The notes below the pieces were generated by a model. It was given only the letters and a program-made list of their open reading frames with translations. It searched no databases and had not been told where the DNA came from. 64,000 nucleotides of DNA from positions 2,542,001-2,606,000 of the forward strand of contig NZ_CP041666.1 in NCBI RefSeq assembly GCF_007301515.1, read 5' to 3'. The position numbers and the translations under genes were made by a program. Of the stretch, positions 8,865 to 17,086 are shown one piece after another. The first letter of the stretch is position 1. Each line of letters begins with the position of its first letter. The DNA is from Radiobacillus deserti (GTDB lineage: Bacteria > Bacillota > Bacilli > Bacillales > Amphibacillaceae).

Positions 8865-9274
8865 TTGCTACTCACCTCAACCCAAAGCCTTTTTATCAGA
8901 GATAACCTTTGCTTCTTATCCGTCAGCTTATTCAATAGCCTTGTACCATCTTGACTAATCTTATAGCGTTTTATATCTTCATCCCAGCATGCACCGATAT
9001 ATCCTTTTTGCTCCAGTTGATGTAAATGCGTGTAGAGGAATCCTTCTTGGTCTTCAAATGTTGTGATTCCTCGAGATCTTAACTGTTTTGCGAGCTCAAA
9101 TCCAGTCTTCTCTGCTACAAGCAATTGTAAGATGGCAACAAGCATAACATGCTCATCCTCTTCGTGATTTTGTAATCGTTGGTGTACATTCTGCTTATGT
9201 TGTTCCGTAAACTCTAAATCTTGAAAAACGGTATGCTTCATTGCTTTCTTTAAGCCTTTTAAACGTTGGTCCAT
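8861..9274 (-). CDS. PadR-family transcriptional regulator
   Basis: 137 residues. A winged-helix PadR domain occupies about residues 50-130 (LAKQLRSRGITTFEDQEGFLY, LEQKGYIGACW, YKISQDGTRLLNK), here preceded by an extra N-terminal segment of about 45 residues (MDQRLKGLKKAM). AGGAGGGTCG precedes the ATG. The gene begins 3 bp after the sigma-factor stop and overlaps the FtsW-like gene by 4 nt, so all three are one transcript. PadR proteins usually repress their own operon and respond to small molecules or envelope stress. Confidence 0.85.
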   Translation of the reverse strand: MDQRLKGLKKAMKHTVFQDLEFTEQHKQNVHQRLQNHEEDEHVMLVAILQLLVAEKTGFELAKQLRSRGITTFEDQEGFLYTHLHQLEQKGYIGACWDEDIKRYKISQDGTRLLNKLTDKKQRLSLIKRLWVEVSSN

Positions 9275-9276
9275 AT

Positions 9277-9810
9277 TTACGACCCTCCTAACATTTCTTG
9301 TAATAAAGTTTTTGCTTTACGCATTCTCGTTTTAATCGTATTAATGTTCAGCTCCGTTACCTCTGCTATTTGTTTAAAAGTCATTTCTTCAAAGTAATGT
9401 AAGTAAATAAGTTCACGATATTTTGTAGGTAAGTTCATTACGACATCGACGAGCTCTTCCTCTTCGCTACGTTGAATAACCTCTTCTTCTGGCGTTGATT
9501 CTGTACTTTGAGGACTCTCAAACTTAGAGACCTGCACATTTCGGTTATACCAGCTTTTTAGATAATCTTTACAATGATTAATGGCTATTCTACACAACCA
9601 CGTTTTCAATTTGGCATTCTTGTTATATGTATGAAGCTTGCGATAGCACTTAATAAAAATTTCTTGGGTTAGATCTTCCGATATCGCTCTATCTTTCACA
9701 TAGGAGTACGTTAGCTGGAGAATATCTTGACCATACCGCCTCATAATCTCATCGATAACCAACTCTTTATCTTCGTTATGTAATTCTAACGTTATTGCCG
9801 CTTTTTCCAC
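9277..9810 (-). CDS. Sigma-70 family (ECF-type) RNA polymerase sigma factor
   Basis: About 177 residues with region 2 (TYSYVKDRAISEDLTQEIFIKCYRKLH, TWLCRIAINHCKDYLKSW) and region 4 (LPTKYRELIYLHYFEEMTFKQIAEV, NTIKTRMRKAKTLL). GTG 9810 is chosen because AGGAGGTG lies 6 nt before it; an in-frame GTG at 9819 overlaps that site. There is no anti-sigma gene next to it; a PadR regulator and a HAAS-FtsW protein take that place. Known Bacilli genomes carry similar trios, but their role is poorly defined. Confidence 0.88.
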   Translation of the reverse strand: MEKAAITLELHNEDKELVIDEIMRRYGQDILQLTYSYVKDRAISEDLTQEIFIKCYRKLHTYNKNAKLKTWLCRIAINHCKDYLKSWYNRNVQVSKFESPQSTESTPEEEVIQRSEEEELVDVVMNLPTKYRELIYLHYFEEMTFKQIAEVTELNINTIKTRMRKAKTLLQEMLGGS

Positions 9811-9863
9811 GTTTTTCACCTCCTATACATTAGACGACTCCACCTCATATTAGGTTTTAAAAA

Positions 9864-9893
9864 GTAAAAAAGCTCCCAAATCCTTAGGAGCTT
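9864..9893 (-). terminator. Terminator after the RDD gene
   Basis: AAGCTCC pairs with GGAGCTT (9870-9876 / 9887-9893), followed on the minus strand by TTTTTTACTTTTT. Just past the stop at 9901. Confidence 0.8.
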
Positions 9894-9900
9894 CGAGCAT

Positions 9901-10335
9901 TTATACTGTTAAACGTTCACTTCCCGGTGGTTCCTCTGTCACATACGTACTCGCAATAAAATCATGGATAGCTCGTTTATCTTCTCTTAACGCAACCATG
10001 AAGGCACTTACTATTATGCCTATCCCTAAAGTAAGTAAATAAATAATGCCCGCCACCAAAATTCTTAGCAGCATCGTTCCAATTCCAACATTACTACCGT
10101 CCATTTTTACTATGCGAATTTTTCTCGCTCTTTTTCCTACCGTGTAGCCATACCAACACAACGGTAATACTATATGGTAGACCAATCCCAACTCATCGAT
10201 AATTCGGTATTTCATCGAATAAAACTCCCCATAGATGAGAAGACCGAGAAACCCAGTAGATATAAAAATTAAAAGTCCATCCACTAAACTTGCTACAAAT
10301 CGCTCACTGAATCCCGCTGGATTTATAACACCCAT
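9901..10335 (-). CDS. RDD-family membrane protein
   Basis: 144 residues with the RDD signature: GFSERFVASLVDGLLIF in the first helix, then GKRARKIRIVKMDGSNVG and a C-terminal basic loop EDKRAIHDFIASTYV. Three hydrophobic helices. GGGAGGGATTATC precedes the ATG. RDD proteins are small membrane proteins, in some halophiles Na+(Li+,K+)/H+ antiporters; the function here is unknown. The next gene downstream is separated by a terminator, and the small membrane gene upstream may be cotranscribed. Confidence 0.82.
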   Translation of the reverse strand: MGVINPAGFSERFVASLVDGLLIFISTGFLGLLIYGEFYSMKYRIIDELGLVYHIVLPLCWYGYTVGKRARKIRIVKMDGSNVGIGTMLLRILVAGIIYLLTLGIGIIVSAFMVALREDKRAIHDFIASTYVTEEPPGSERLTV

Positions 10336-10354
10336 GATAATCCCTCCCCATCTA

Positions 10355-10606
10355 TTAATGATTGGATTGATAATAAATTAAAATATTTCTCATTACATAC
10401 AAACCTAGAACGAAAAGAAAAAGGTACACGCCTACATAAAATACAATGATATACGCAGTGAATAGTCCTAAAACCATCAATCCCATAGAGGCAAAAAACA
10501 TATACCTGATAACAATCTTAGAAATTTGTCCTACTTTTTCCCCCGCATAGCTTCTCAGAAGAAAACCTACTAGTGCACCTGTCAAAAAGAAAAGTACGAA
10601 ATACAT
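10355..10606 (-). CDS. Small hydrophobic membrane protein (83 aa)
   Basis: MYFVLFFLTGALVGFLLRSYAG opens the protein, with three predicted membrane helices overall and a short polar C-terminus. AAAGGTGATTT precedes ATG 10606; the open frame upstream of this lacks a ribosome site. Same direction as the RDD gene, 19 bp before it. Not recognised. Confidence 0.6.
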   Translation of the reverse strand: MYFVLFFLTGALVGFLLRSYAGEKVGQISKIVIRYMFFASMGLMVLGLFTAYIIVFYVGVYLFLFVLGLYVMRNILIYYQSNH

Positions 10607-10671
10607 CAAATCACCTTTCCTTATATTGGAAGTATCCTTTATAGAATAACATAAGGACAAGGCCCTATGGA

Positions 10672-10703
10672 CAAAAAAATACCATAACAAAAAAATTGTT
10701 ATG
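10672..10703 (-). terminator. Terminator of the ars operon
   Basis: On the minus strand CATAACAA and TTGTTATG (10703-10696 / 10690-10683) form an 8-bp stem with an all-T loop, followed by a run of seven T. It is 18 bp past the arsC stop. Confidence 0.75.
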
Positions 10704-10720
10704 ATATTCGAATACCAATT

Positions 10721-11140
10721 CTATTCACCTGTTTCCGCAAACCGCTTAATGCGCTCTCCAATCTCGTCTCGAACACGCTGAAATACCGCCCACTTTTCTT
10801 CATCTGTTCCTTCCGCTTTAGCTGGGTCATCAAAGCCCCAATGCTCTCTTTTTACACTTGGTGGCGTCACAGGACATTTATCAGCAGCATCTCCACAAAG
10901 GGTTACAGCTAAGGTTGCATGATTTAAAATATCCGGATTGATGATATCAGAGGTTTGATTAGAGATATCAATCCCAACTTCGTACATCGCTTTTACTGCA
11001 TTAGGATTTAGTCCATGTGCCTCAATGCCAGCGCTTTTCACTTGCCAGTCATCACCTAAATAGTGTTTCGCCCAGCCTTCCGCCATCTGACTACGACAAG
11101 AATTGCCTGTACATAAAAAGTAAATCGTTTTGTTAGCCAT
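10721..11140 (-). CDS. arsC: Arsenate reductase, thioredoxin-coupled
   Basis: 139 residues. The low-molecular-weight phosphatase-like P-loop C10-TGNSC-R16 binds arsenate, and C82 and C89 (LCGDAADKC) complete the disulfide relay, as in pI258/Bacillus ArsC. It reduces arsenate to arsenite in the cytoplasm using thioredoxin. Last gene of the arsR-arsB-arsC operon, 19 bp after arsB. Family length and all three redox Cys are intact. Confidence 0.95.
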   Translation of the reverse strand: MANKTIYFLCTGNSCRSQMAEGWAKHYLGDDWQVKSAGIEAHGLNPNAVKAMYEVGIDISNQTSDIINPDILNHATLAVTLCGDAADKCPVTPPSVKREHWGFDDPAKAEGTDEEKWAVFQRVRDEIGERIKRFAETGE

Positions 11141-11159
11141 ATAGTTTCGTCTCCTTTAT

Positions 11160-12455
11160 TTATAAAAGTAACAAGGTCAGGTATAAACCAATTAACGTAA
11201 TAAATAAGATTGGAATAGTTAATATAACTCCCGTTTTAAAATACGTTCCCCAAGAAATCTTTACACCCTTTTGAGATAGAACGTGGAGCCATAATAAAGT
11301 TGCCAACGACCCTATCGGTGTAATTTTCGGACCTAAGTCTGAACCAATCACATTCGCATATACTAATGCTTCCCTCACTACACCAGATGTACTCGTCTCT
11401 GCAATGGCCAAGGCATCAATCATAACCGTTGGCATATTGTTCATGATAGAGGATAAGATAGCCGCAATGAACCCCATCGCTATCGTGGCTACGAACAAAC
11501 CTTGTTCCGCACATACTTGAATCAATGTGGCTAAGGCTTCCATTAAACCTGCATTTCTTAATCCATACACGACCACATACATCCCAATCGAGAAGAAGAC
11601 AATCGCCCAAGGCGCACCTTTCACCACCGTTTTCGTATCCACTGCACTACTTTTTCTAGCCATAAGTAAGAAAAAGAGAGCAATGATTCCAGCAACAAAG
11701 GAAACAGGAACAGAAACGAATTCACTTATAAAATACCCTACTAACAATACTCCTAGCACATACCAAGAAAGCTGAAACATTTTTTTATCTTTAATCGCTT
11801 TTCCTGGATCTTTTAGTTGATTTGTTTCATAGGTTCGGGGAATACTTTTCCGAAAATAAATCAACAATACTGTAATGGTTGCTGCTAGAGAGAAAAGGTT
11901 CGGAACAATCATTCGAGTTGCATATTCGACAAAACCAATATCAAAAAAATCTGCGGATACAATATTCACTAAGTTACTTACCACTAATGGCAACGAAGTC
12001 GTATCCGCAATAAATCCACTAGCCATAATAAACGGAAATACCATTTTTTCATTAAAATTAAGATTGCGAACCATTGCTAAAACGATAGGAGTTAATATTA
12101 ATGCTGCTCCATCATTTGCGAAAAAAGCGGCAACGATGGCCCCTAATATACTTACATACACAAACATCTTTATTCCATTACCTTTAGCAGCCCTAGCCAT
12201 ATGTAAGGCTGCCCATTCAAAGAATCCAATCTCATCCAATATTAAAGAAATTATAATTATGGCGATAAATGCTAATGTAGCGTTCCATACAATGCCTGTT
12301 ACAACAGCAACGTCATGAAAACCTACCACACCTACCAATAATGCTAGAATTGCTCCTCCACATGCCGACCAACCAATTGATAGCCCTTTAGGCTGCCAAA
12401 TGACTAATACTAGCGTAATCAAAAAGATTACGGATGCCAACACAATCTGTGACAA
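11160..12455 (-). CDS. arsB: Arsenite efflux permease ArsB
   Basis: About 431 residues with eleven to twelve hydrophobic helices and ArsB/NhaD features (FFANDGAALILTPIV; MNNMPTVMIDALAI; SDLGPKITPIGSLATLLWLH). It expels arsenite made by ArsC and antimonite, driven by membrane potential. The start is TTG 12455, 6 nt after TTGGAGGGA; an in-frame TTG at 12470 overlaps that site. No arsA ATPase gene is present, so it probably works as a secondary carrier. Sits between arsR and arsC. Confidence 0.93.
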   Translation of the reverse strand: MSQIVLASVIFLITLVLVIWQPKGLSIGWSACGGAILALLVGVVGFHDVAVVTGIVWNATLAFIAIIIISLILDEIGFFEWAALHMARAAKGNGIKMFVYVSILGAIVAAFFANDGAALILTPIVLAMVRNLNFNEKMVFPFIMASGFIADTTSLPLVVSNLVNIVSADFFDIGFVEYATRMIVPNLFSLAATITVLLIYFRKSIPRTYETNQLKDPGKAIKDKKMFQLSWYVLGVLLVGYFISEFVSVPVSFVAGIIALFFLLMARKSSAVDTKTVVKGAPWAIVFFSIGMYVVVYGLRNAGLMEALATLIQVCAEQGLFVATIAMGFIAAILSSIMNNMPTVMIDALAIAETSTSGVVREALVYANVIGSDLGPKITPIGSLATLLWLHVLSQKGVKISWGTYFKTGVILTIPILFITLIGLYLTLLLL

Positions 12456-12471
12456 TACTATTCCCTCCAAA

Positions 12472-12816
12472 TTAACAGCACGTAATTCTAGTACCGTTTT
12501 CTTCTAATACTTTCAACCGTTCATCTTGATTAGGTAACTGTTCCAGGATTTGTTGAATAAAGGAATAATGCTCCTGTTCTTTGTTTAAGGAATAGAATAT
12601 CCACTGGCCTCTTCTTTCTTCCTTTACAAGCCCGACATCTCTCAGTTTGCGAAGGTGCTGACTAATGGAAGGTTGGCTCATCTTAAACATCTCGACAAAT
12701 TCACAAACACAACAATCATTCGTATCCAAAAGCTTTACCATCGTTAATCGCGTCTTGTCTCCCAACAATTTTAGAATCAACGCTGCGTTGTCCAAGCTTA
12801 AACTCGTTTGTAACAA
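12472..12816 (-). CDS. arsR: ArsR-family arsenical-responsive repressor
   Basis: About 114 residues with the ArsR winged helix: LGDKTRLTMVKLLD, then the metal-binding CCVCEF, then MSQPSISQHLRKLRDVGLV recognition helix and RRGQWIFYSL wing. Cys in the CVC motif bind As(III) and release DNA. A further CC pair ends the protein. TTG 12816 is preferred because GGGAGGG precedes it at 6 nt; in-frame GTG codons upstream lack such a site. First gene of the ars operon, with a dyad just upstream of the coding region. Confidence 0.9.
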   Translation of the reverse strand: MLQTSLSLDNAALILKLLGDKTRLTMVKLLDTNDCCVCEFVEMFKMSQPSISQHLRKLRDVGLVKEERRGQWIFYSLNKEQEHYSFIQQILEQLPNQDERLKVLEENGTRITCC

Positions 12817-12852
12817 CTCAAACCCTCCCTCATCATACACTCCGTATATCAC

Positions 12853-12874
12853 TATATAACTATTTACTTATATA
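12853..12874. promoter_or_regulatory. Candidate ArsR operator
   Basis: TATATAA (12853-12859) and TTATATA (12868-12874) form a perfect inverted repeat with an 8-bp centre, about 40 bp upstream of the arsR start. Size and AT-rich dyad fit ArsR/SmtB sites. AT-rich sequence makes chance dyads more likely. Confidence 0.45.
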
Positions 12875-12923
12875 CACAATATATATGTCTTTGTTAAGAA
12901 ATTGTAAATTATAACGATAGACC

Positions 12924-12952
12924 TTGAAACGGAACACAGACTAGTTTAAAGT
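12924..12952 (+). promoter_or_regulatory. Promoter of the padR-chrA operon
   Basis: TTGAAA (12924-12929), 17-bp spacer, TAAAGT (12947-12952). The -10 box is imperfect. A cluster of inverted repeats starts directly behind it, which supports promoter placement here. Confidence 0.45.
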
Positions 12953-12954
12953 TG

Positions 12955-12984
12955 GTATCGAATTTCGATATTGATTTTCGATAC
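12955..12984. promoter_or_regulatory. Candidate PadR operator (three TTCGATA half-sites)
   Basis: TATCGAA (12956-12962) and TTCGATA (12964-12970) form a 7-1-7 palindrome, and a second TTCGATA follows at 12977-12983. The outer arms GTATCGAA and TTCGATAC (12955-12962 / 12977-12984) are also perfect inverted repeats. The position just after the -10 box is ideal for repression by the PadR protein encoded next. Confidence 0.6.
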
Positions 12985-13002
12985 TACTACGAAGGTGATC
13001 AT

Positions 13003-13311
13003 TTGGAAGATAAAGTATTACGAAAGTTATTTCTCGGATTTATCCACATTCATATTTTGCACCATGCACAAGAACATCCGATTTATGGAGTTTGGATGCT
13101 AGAGGAGCTTAGAGAACACGGCTATAACATAAGTTCCGGAACCCTTTATCCGATCCTCCACTCCATGGAATCAGACGGTCTTTTGTTAAGAGAGGAACGG
13201 AATGTGGGAGGAAAGATTAGAAAATATTACACCACAACAGACAAAGGGATGGACATCCTAGAAGAAGCAAGAAAAAAAGCTTATGAGCTTTTCAAAGAAA
13301 TAAAAGACTAA
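13003..13311 (+). CDS. PadR-family regulator of the chromate operon
   Basis: About 103 residues, almost entirely a PadR winged helix: HPIYGVWMLEELREHGYNIS, GTLYPILHSMESDGLL, KIRKYYTTTDKGMDIL, with a short C-terminal dimerisation helix. TTG 13003 follows GAAGGTGAT at 4-5 nt; upstream in-frame codons run through the operator region and are unlikely to be coding. The gene ends 14 bp before chrA. It probably represses the operon and responds to chromate or oxidative stress; that inference rests on gene order and the repeats. Confidence 0.85.
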   Translation: MEDKVLRKLFLGFIHIHILHHAQEHPIYGVWMLEELREHGYNISSGTLYPILHSMESDGLLLREERNVGGKIRKYYTTTDKGMDILEEARKKAYELFKEIKD

Positions 13312-13325
13312 CAGGAGGTGAGGAG

Positions 13326-14513
13326 ATGAAGGAAAACAAATCAACATGGAAAGTGTTACTAGAAATTTTATTTATATCTACTAGATTGGGGCTAACCTCC
13401 TTTGGTGGGCCAGTTGCTCACTTAGGTTATTTTCATACTGAATATATTCGTAGAAGAAAATGGATGGATGAAAAAAGCTATGCAGATTTAGTGGCACTAT
13501 GTCAGTTCTTACCTGGACCAGCTAGTAGTCAAGTTGGAATTGGGATTGGGGTTATACGTGGCGGTGCATTAGGCGGCATTGTCTCTTTTATTGGATTCAC
13601 CCTTCCATCTGTACTAGCACTTGTCATATTTGCCTTAATTTTAGAAGGCTTAGACGTAGCGGATGCAGGCTGGATTCACGGACTTAAAATCGTTGCCGTT
13701 GCAGTCGTTGCTCATGCTATCTTAGGAATGGCTCAAAAATTAACTCCTGATATTAAACGTAAAACATTAGCGCTACTAGCTCTCGTGGCAACATTACTAT
13801 GGCAAACTGCTTTTACACAAGTTAGTGTCATTCTTGTTGCAGGTGTACTTGGGTACATCCTATACAAAGAACATGCGGATACGGAGGATGCAGGACTGCG
13901 AGTTCCAATCTCTAAAAAATTCGCTGGTTTTTGTTTAACCTTATTCTTTGGGTTATTAATTCTATTACCTATAGTACGAGAAGCTACTCAAATAGAATGG
14001 ATCGCGATGTTCGATAGCTTTTACCGTTCTGGCTCTTTAGTATTTGGCGGCGGCCATTTCGTACTACCGTTGCTAGAACGTGAATTTGTTCCTACCGGTT
14101 GGCTTAGTGAGGAAGCATTCTTAGCTGGATACGGTGCTGCACAAGCGGTACCCGGACCTCTGTTCACGTTTGCCGCATATCTCGGGGCAGTGATGAATGG
14201 CTGGCAAGGTGGATTACTAGCTACTGTTGCTATCTTCCTACCTGCATTCCTTCTCATTTACGGGACCTTACCTTTTTGGGATGCACTCAGAAGAAATCCA
14301 AGTATCAAGGGAGCGCTGATGGGAGTGAATGCAGCCGTCATTGGAATTCTTATTTCCGCATTCTACCATCCCATCTGGACAAGTTCCATCCTGGCACCTA
14401 TTGACTTTGCATTTGCTGCGGTACTGTTTAGTATGTTGGTGTATTGGAAGCTACCACCTTGGATCGTCGTTTTAACTGGAGCAATTGGTGGAGCAGTGAT
14501 TTCTTTATATTAA
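13326..14513 (+). CDS. chrA: Chromate transporter, long-chain (two CHR domains)
   Basis: 395 residues with two homologous CHR halves, each opening with an SFGG-type motif: LTSFGGPVAHLGYF (about 20-33) and VFGGGHFVLPLL (about 237-250). The first half has the typical LCQFLPGPASSQ; the second has AAQAVPGPLFTFAAYLG. It exports chromate in exchange for protons. AGGAGGTGAGGAG precedes the ATG. In one transcript with the PadR gene, closed by a terminator. Adjacent to the ars operon, forming a metal-oxyanion resistance block. Confidence 0.93.
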   Translation: MKENKSTWKVLLEILFISTRLGLTSFGGPVAHLGYFHTEYIRRRKWMDEKSYADLVALCQFLPGPASSQVGIGIGVIRGGALGGIVSFIGFTLPSVLALVIFALILEGLDVADAGWIHGLKIVAVAVVAHAILGMAQKLTPDIKRKTLALLALVATLLWQTAFTQVSVILVAGVLGYILYKEHADTEDAGLRVPISKKFAGFCLTLFFGLLILLPIVREATQIEWIAMFDSFYRSGSLVFGGGHFVLPLLEREFVPTGWLSEEAFLAGYGAAQAVPGPLFTFAAYLGAVMNGWQGGLLATVAIFLPAFLLIYGTLPFWDALRRNPSIKGALMGVNAAVIGILISAFYHPIWTSSILAPIDFAFAAVLFSMLVYWKLPPWIVVLTGAIGGAVISLY

Positions 14514-14518
14514 TTAAA

Positions 14519-14551
14519 AAAGTGGCTATCCATATCCTGGTTAGCCACTTT
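14519..14551. terminator. Bidirectional terminator after chrA
   Basis: AGTGGCTA (14521-14528) pairs with TAGCCACT (14542-14549); AAAAA precedes and TTTCTG follows. It closes chrA and can also serve the convergent VOC gene. Confidence 0.75.
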
Positions 14552-14588
14552 CTGCTTTACACGACTAAAAACCCTTATGAGCACCACG

Positions 14589-14981
14589 CTATTGTTCCCC
14601 CAAAACTGTTCGTATTCGTTCATTTTGCTCCTGCTTATCTACGTATTCAAAAAAACCGATTCGATTGCCCCAAGGATCAGTACATGTCCCCCACTTGACA
14701 GGAACTTCTGGTCTAGAATAAATCTCGAAGTCTGTAATCTCAAGTTCTTCCATTAATCTACCCTTTTCCACTTCGATATCCGTCACTCCAAAACGTAGTG
14801 GACCGCCCCCCTCAATCGGATTTCCTTCCGCAACCTGTAACCAACAACCCGGAATGATTTCCCATTCGGCAAATCCATCATGTGGAACAAAATCCGGCTC
14901 TCTTTTAAATAAGACTTTATACCATGCTTGTCCCTTTTCCATATCTGTGACCCGAACTTGTATCGTCATTTCAAAAATCAT
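14589..14981 (-). CDS. VOC-family protein
   Basis: About 130 residues. Typical VOC opening FEMTIQVRVTDMEKGQAWYK and closing strand WGTCTDPWGNRIGFFEY. AGGAGGGAAAATCAG precedes ATG 14981; the frame upstream lacks a site. It could be a lyase, dioxygenase or drug-binding protein. Convergent with chrA. Confidence 0.78.
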   Translation of the reverse strand: MIFEMTIQVRVTDMEKGQAWYKVLFKREPDFVPHDGFAEWEIIPGCWLQVAEGNPIEGGGPLRFGVTDIEVEKGRLMEELEITDFEIYSRPEVPVKWGTCTDPWGNRIGFFEYVDKQEQNERIRTVLGEQ

Positions 14982-15127
14982 CTGATTTTCCCTCCTGTGT
15001 CTTAACACGTTCGCTAACCCTATTAAAAATTCCTTTTTTCTTACATTTTTTTACACTATTTTTGGTACAATGGTTTTATTACGCGTCCGGACAATAAAAT
15101 AAAAACTTTTATGCAAGGAGGAAAATC

Positions 15128-15619
15128 ATGAAACGGAACTATGTGATTATCAGTTCATTCCTTATTCTTATAGTATTTGGAGTCATTTGGTATCTTGCTT
15201 TCGCTGACCAACAAAGAGCACAAGCAGCCTATGAAGATATAAGTGAAGTATTATCACAACAGCATGATGATATAGTAACTACATCCTATGGAGTAAAAGA
15301 TAAACAAATAGAAGTTAAGCTATCGGATAAAGCATCCTCCACTACTAGAGAAAATGTCCAACAATTTATTGAGAAGGAACTAAAAGATAGAAAGTTGGAT
15401 GATATTACCGTGTCCGTTGAAATCGTGAATTCAGACCAACAAGAAAAAGAAACAACATGGATGTCTCCTGTACCAAACATAGATACGGAATTAAAAAGGA
15501 AGGGCGTAAACTACGCTGGTATATCCATTGATTGGAATCCAAAACCACTTACCTACTATATAAATACTGCCTTTACGAATACTGCTTCCGACAAAGAAGA
15601 AGCAAGGGGATGGCTGTGA
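15128..15619 (+). CDS. Membrane-anchored protein of unknown function, related to 20764-21507
   Basis: 163 residues. One N-terminal transmembrane helix (YVIISSFLILIVFGVIWYL) with the rest outside the membrane. The stretch DDIVTTSYGVKDKQIEVKLSD parallels DEIVSTSYHNNELSIGVSD in the damaged gene at 20764, so the two are paralogs. AAGGAGGAAAATC precedes the ATG. The stop at 15619 may be premature: coding-like sequence follows in other frames to 15753. No family recognised. Confidence 0.6.
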   Translation: MKRNYVIISSFLILIVFGVIWYLAFADQQRAQAAYEDISEVLSQQHDDIVTTSYGVKDKQIEVKLSDKASSTTRENVQQFIEKELKDRKLDDITVSVEIVNSDQQEKETTWMSPVPNIDTELKRKGVNYAGISIDWNPKPLTYYINTAFTNTASDKEEARGWL

Positions 15620-15753
15620 CTAGTGAACAAAATCATCGTCTCTCATAAGGTACCTGACACACTTGATGTGGTGAAATCTATGCAATTATCGTGAGAGATA
15701 AAGATCATGACATCCTATTGCAGGAATCGTATGAACGTGAAAAAACAGAATAA
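15620..15753 (+). pseudogene. Possible frameshifted tail of the 15128 gene
   Basis: Past the TGA the original frame gives KIIVSHKVPDTLDVV before another stop. A neighbouring frame from about 15673 then reads EIYAIIVRDKDHDILLQES to TAA at 15753. The string looks like protein rather than spacer and has no start signal. Two or more shifts would be needed to join it. Confidence 0.35.
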
Positions 15754-15822
15754 CTGGGTTCTTTAAATTATTGTAATGAATAAGAGCTGAATGGAGTCTT
15801 TACGACACAGGAAAGGAACTAC

Positions 15823-16410
15823 ATGATGAGAAAAAGAAAAAAACTTAAAAAACTAATTCTAGCAATTCTAATAGGTGGATTTTCTTGGTTTCTAATTCAT
15901 ACATCCTATATTTTACTAGATGGATTCAAGGATGAGTTAGATAAAGTAGATACGGCGGTTGTACTAGGAAATAAAGTAAACGAAGATGGAACACCGGCTA
16001 ATCGATTAAGGGCAAGATTAGATCGGACTGTCGAGCTATATAATCAAGGCTATTTCCCAACCATTATAGTAAGTGGTGGTGTTGGGAAAGAAGGTTTTGA
16101 TGAAGCAAAAGTGATGAAAGATTACTTAGTAGATAACGGTATTCCAGAGAACGTTATAACGGAAGACAGTGATGGGTATAACACTCATATGACAGCAGAA
16201 AATACGAAATCTATCATGAAGGAACAAAACCTAAATAGTGCCATGATAATTACGCAATATTTTCATATTACAAGAACAAAGCTAGCCTTCTATCAGCTAG
16301 GACTCAAACAGGTATCGTCCGCAAAGGCAGACATTTTTGAGTTCCGAGATATTTATTCCATATTTCGTGAATTTCCTGCTTTTTATAAGTACTTGTTCAG
16401 CTATTCATGA
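15823..16410 (+). CDS. YdcF/SanA-like DUF218 membrane protein
   Basis: 195 residues. N-terminal membrane helix after a very basic start (RKRKKLKK), then a DUF218 domain with AVVLGNKV, PTIIVSGGVGKEGFDEAKVM, and ITQYFHITRTKLAF. SanA/YdcF-type proteins affect envelope permeability, and the fold may bind a nucleotide-like ligand; the reaction is unknown. AAAGGAACTAC precedes paired ATGs at 15823/15826. A second, diverged member lies at 38694-39287. Confidence 0.82.
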   Translation: MMRKRKKLKKLILAILIGGFSWFLIHTSYILLDGFKDELDKVDTAVVLGNKVNEDGTPANRLRARLDRTVELYNQGYFPTIIVSGGVGKEGFDEAKVMKDYLVDNGIPENVITEDSDGYNTHMTAENTKSIMKEQNLNSAMIITQYFHITRTKLAFYQLGLKQVSSAKADIFEFRDIYSIFREFPAFYKYLFSYS

Positions 16411-16580
16411 AAATGATTCGTGCCTCTTCCCCCCCTATTCTTGTGATAATAAATAACGATGAGTACGAATCCACCTGGCATTCACGGTAATTAATATTAG
16501 TACAGAAATACGTAACTATCTTCTTTGACATTACTCACTTACCCTATTTTCACATAAGTATTGTAAAAACAGAAAACACA

Positions 16581-16771
16581 TTACAGAGTACAATCAAGAA
16601 TAAAATGGCTAAAAAAAGAAATGATGGCACCCATTAGGATAAATACAAGTAGGTTTTCCATTCGAAAGCTAGCATTTGTAATGGCGTTAAGGATTAGATA
16701 AGAAATAATTAATATTGGGAAAATGATACCATCCATCATTAAAAAACTTTTTGCTTTAGGGTAATATTCAT
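16581..16771 (-). pseudogene. Small two-helix membrane protein, frameshifted
   Basis: GAGGGAGGTAGG precedes ATG 16771, which opens MNITLKQKVF and then hits TAA. Adding one T to the run of six at about codon 10 gives a clean 63-residue frame (LMMDGIIFPILIISYLIL, then FILMGAIISFFSHFIL) to TAA at 16581. Two hydrophobic helices. Not recognised. The stretch to either side shows nothing else convincing. Confidence 0.5.
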
Positions 16772-16818
16772 AAACCTACCTCCCTCGTTTCGTTAACTTT
16801 CTGTCAAACTCCTCCTGG

Positions 16819-17016
16819 TTAATCGTTATTATTTTTTTCGAGCAATTCAATAATTCTATCTAATTTTTCCTCGATTCGATTGGAATCGTGTTGATAATAA
16901 TTAACCTTAGGTGGACGCACAAAAAATGATCCGACTCCATAAAAAATAAAAGCTATTAACGCCACAATTAACATAAAAAACAACAAAAACCAACCGAAAG
17001 AACTTATCATTTCCAT
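16819..17016 (-). CDS. Small membrane protein with C-terminal coiled coil (65 aa)
   Basis: N-terminal membrane helix (WFLLFFMLIVALIAFIFYGV), basic linker, then an amphipathic helix RIEEKLDRIIELLEKN. The arrangement matches the small DUF4083-like proteins of Bacilli. The ribosome site is weak (GAGTGGGAC, about 6 nt before ATG). Function unknown. Confidence 0.6.
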   Translation of the reverse strand: MEMISSFGWFLLFFMLIVALIAFIFYGVGSFFVRPPKVNYYQHDSNRIEEKLDRIIELLEKNNND

Positions 17017-17086
17017 TCAAATGTCCCACTCTCTTTTGAGTTTGTTTCTTCTATATTACCATTAATTCCCTTTTGGTTGAAGGGAA

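Noticed and set aside
11875..12318. Long open frame opposite arsB
   Set aside because: Antisense shadow of a hydrophobic gene; no ribosome site and low-quality composition.
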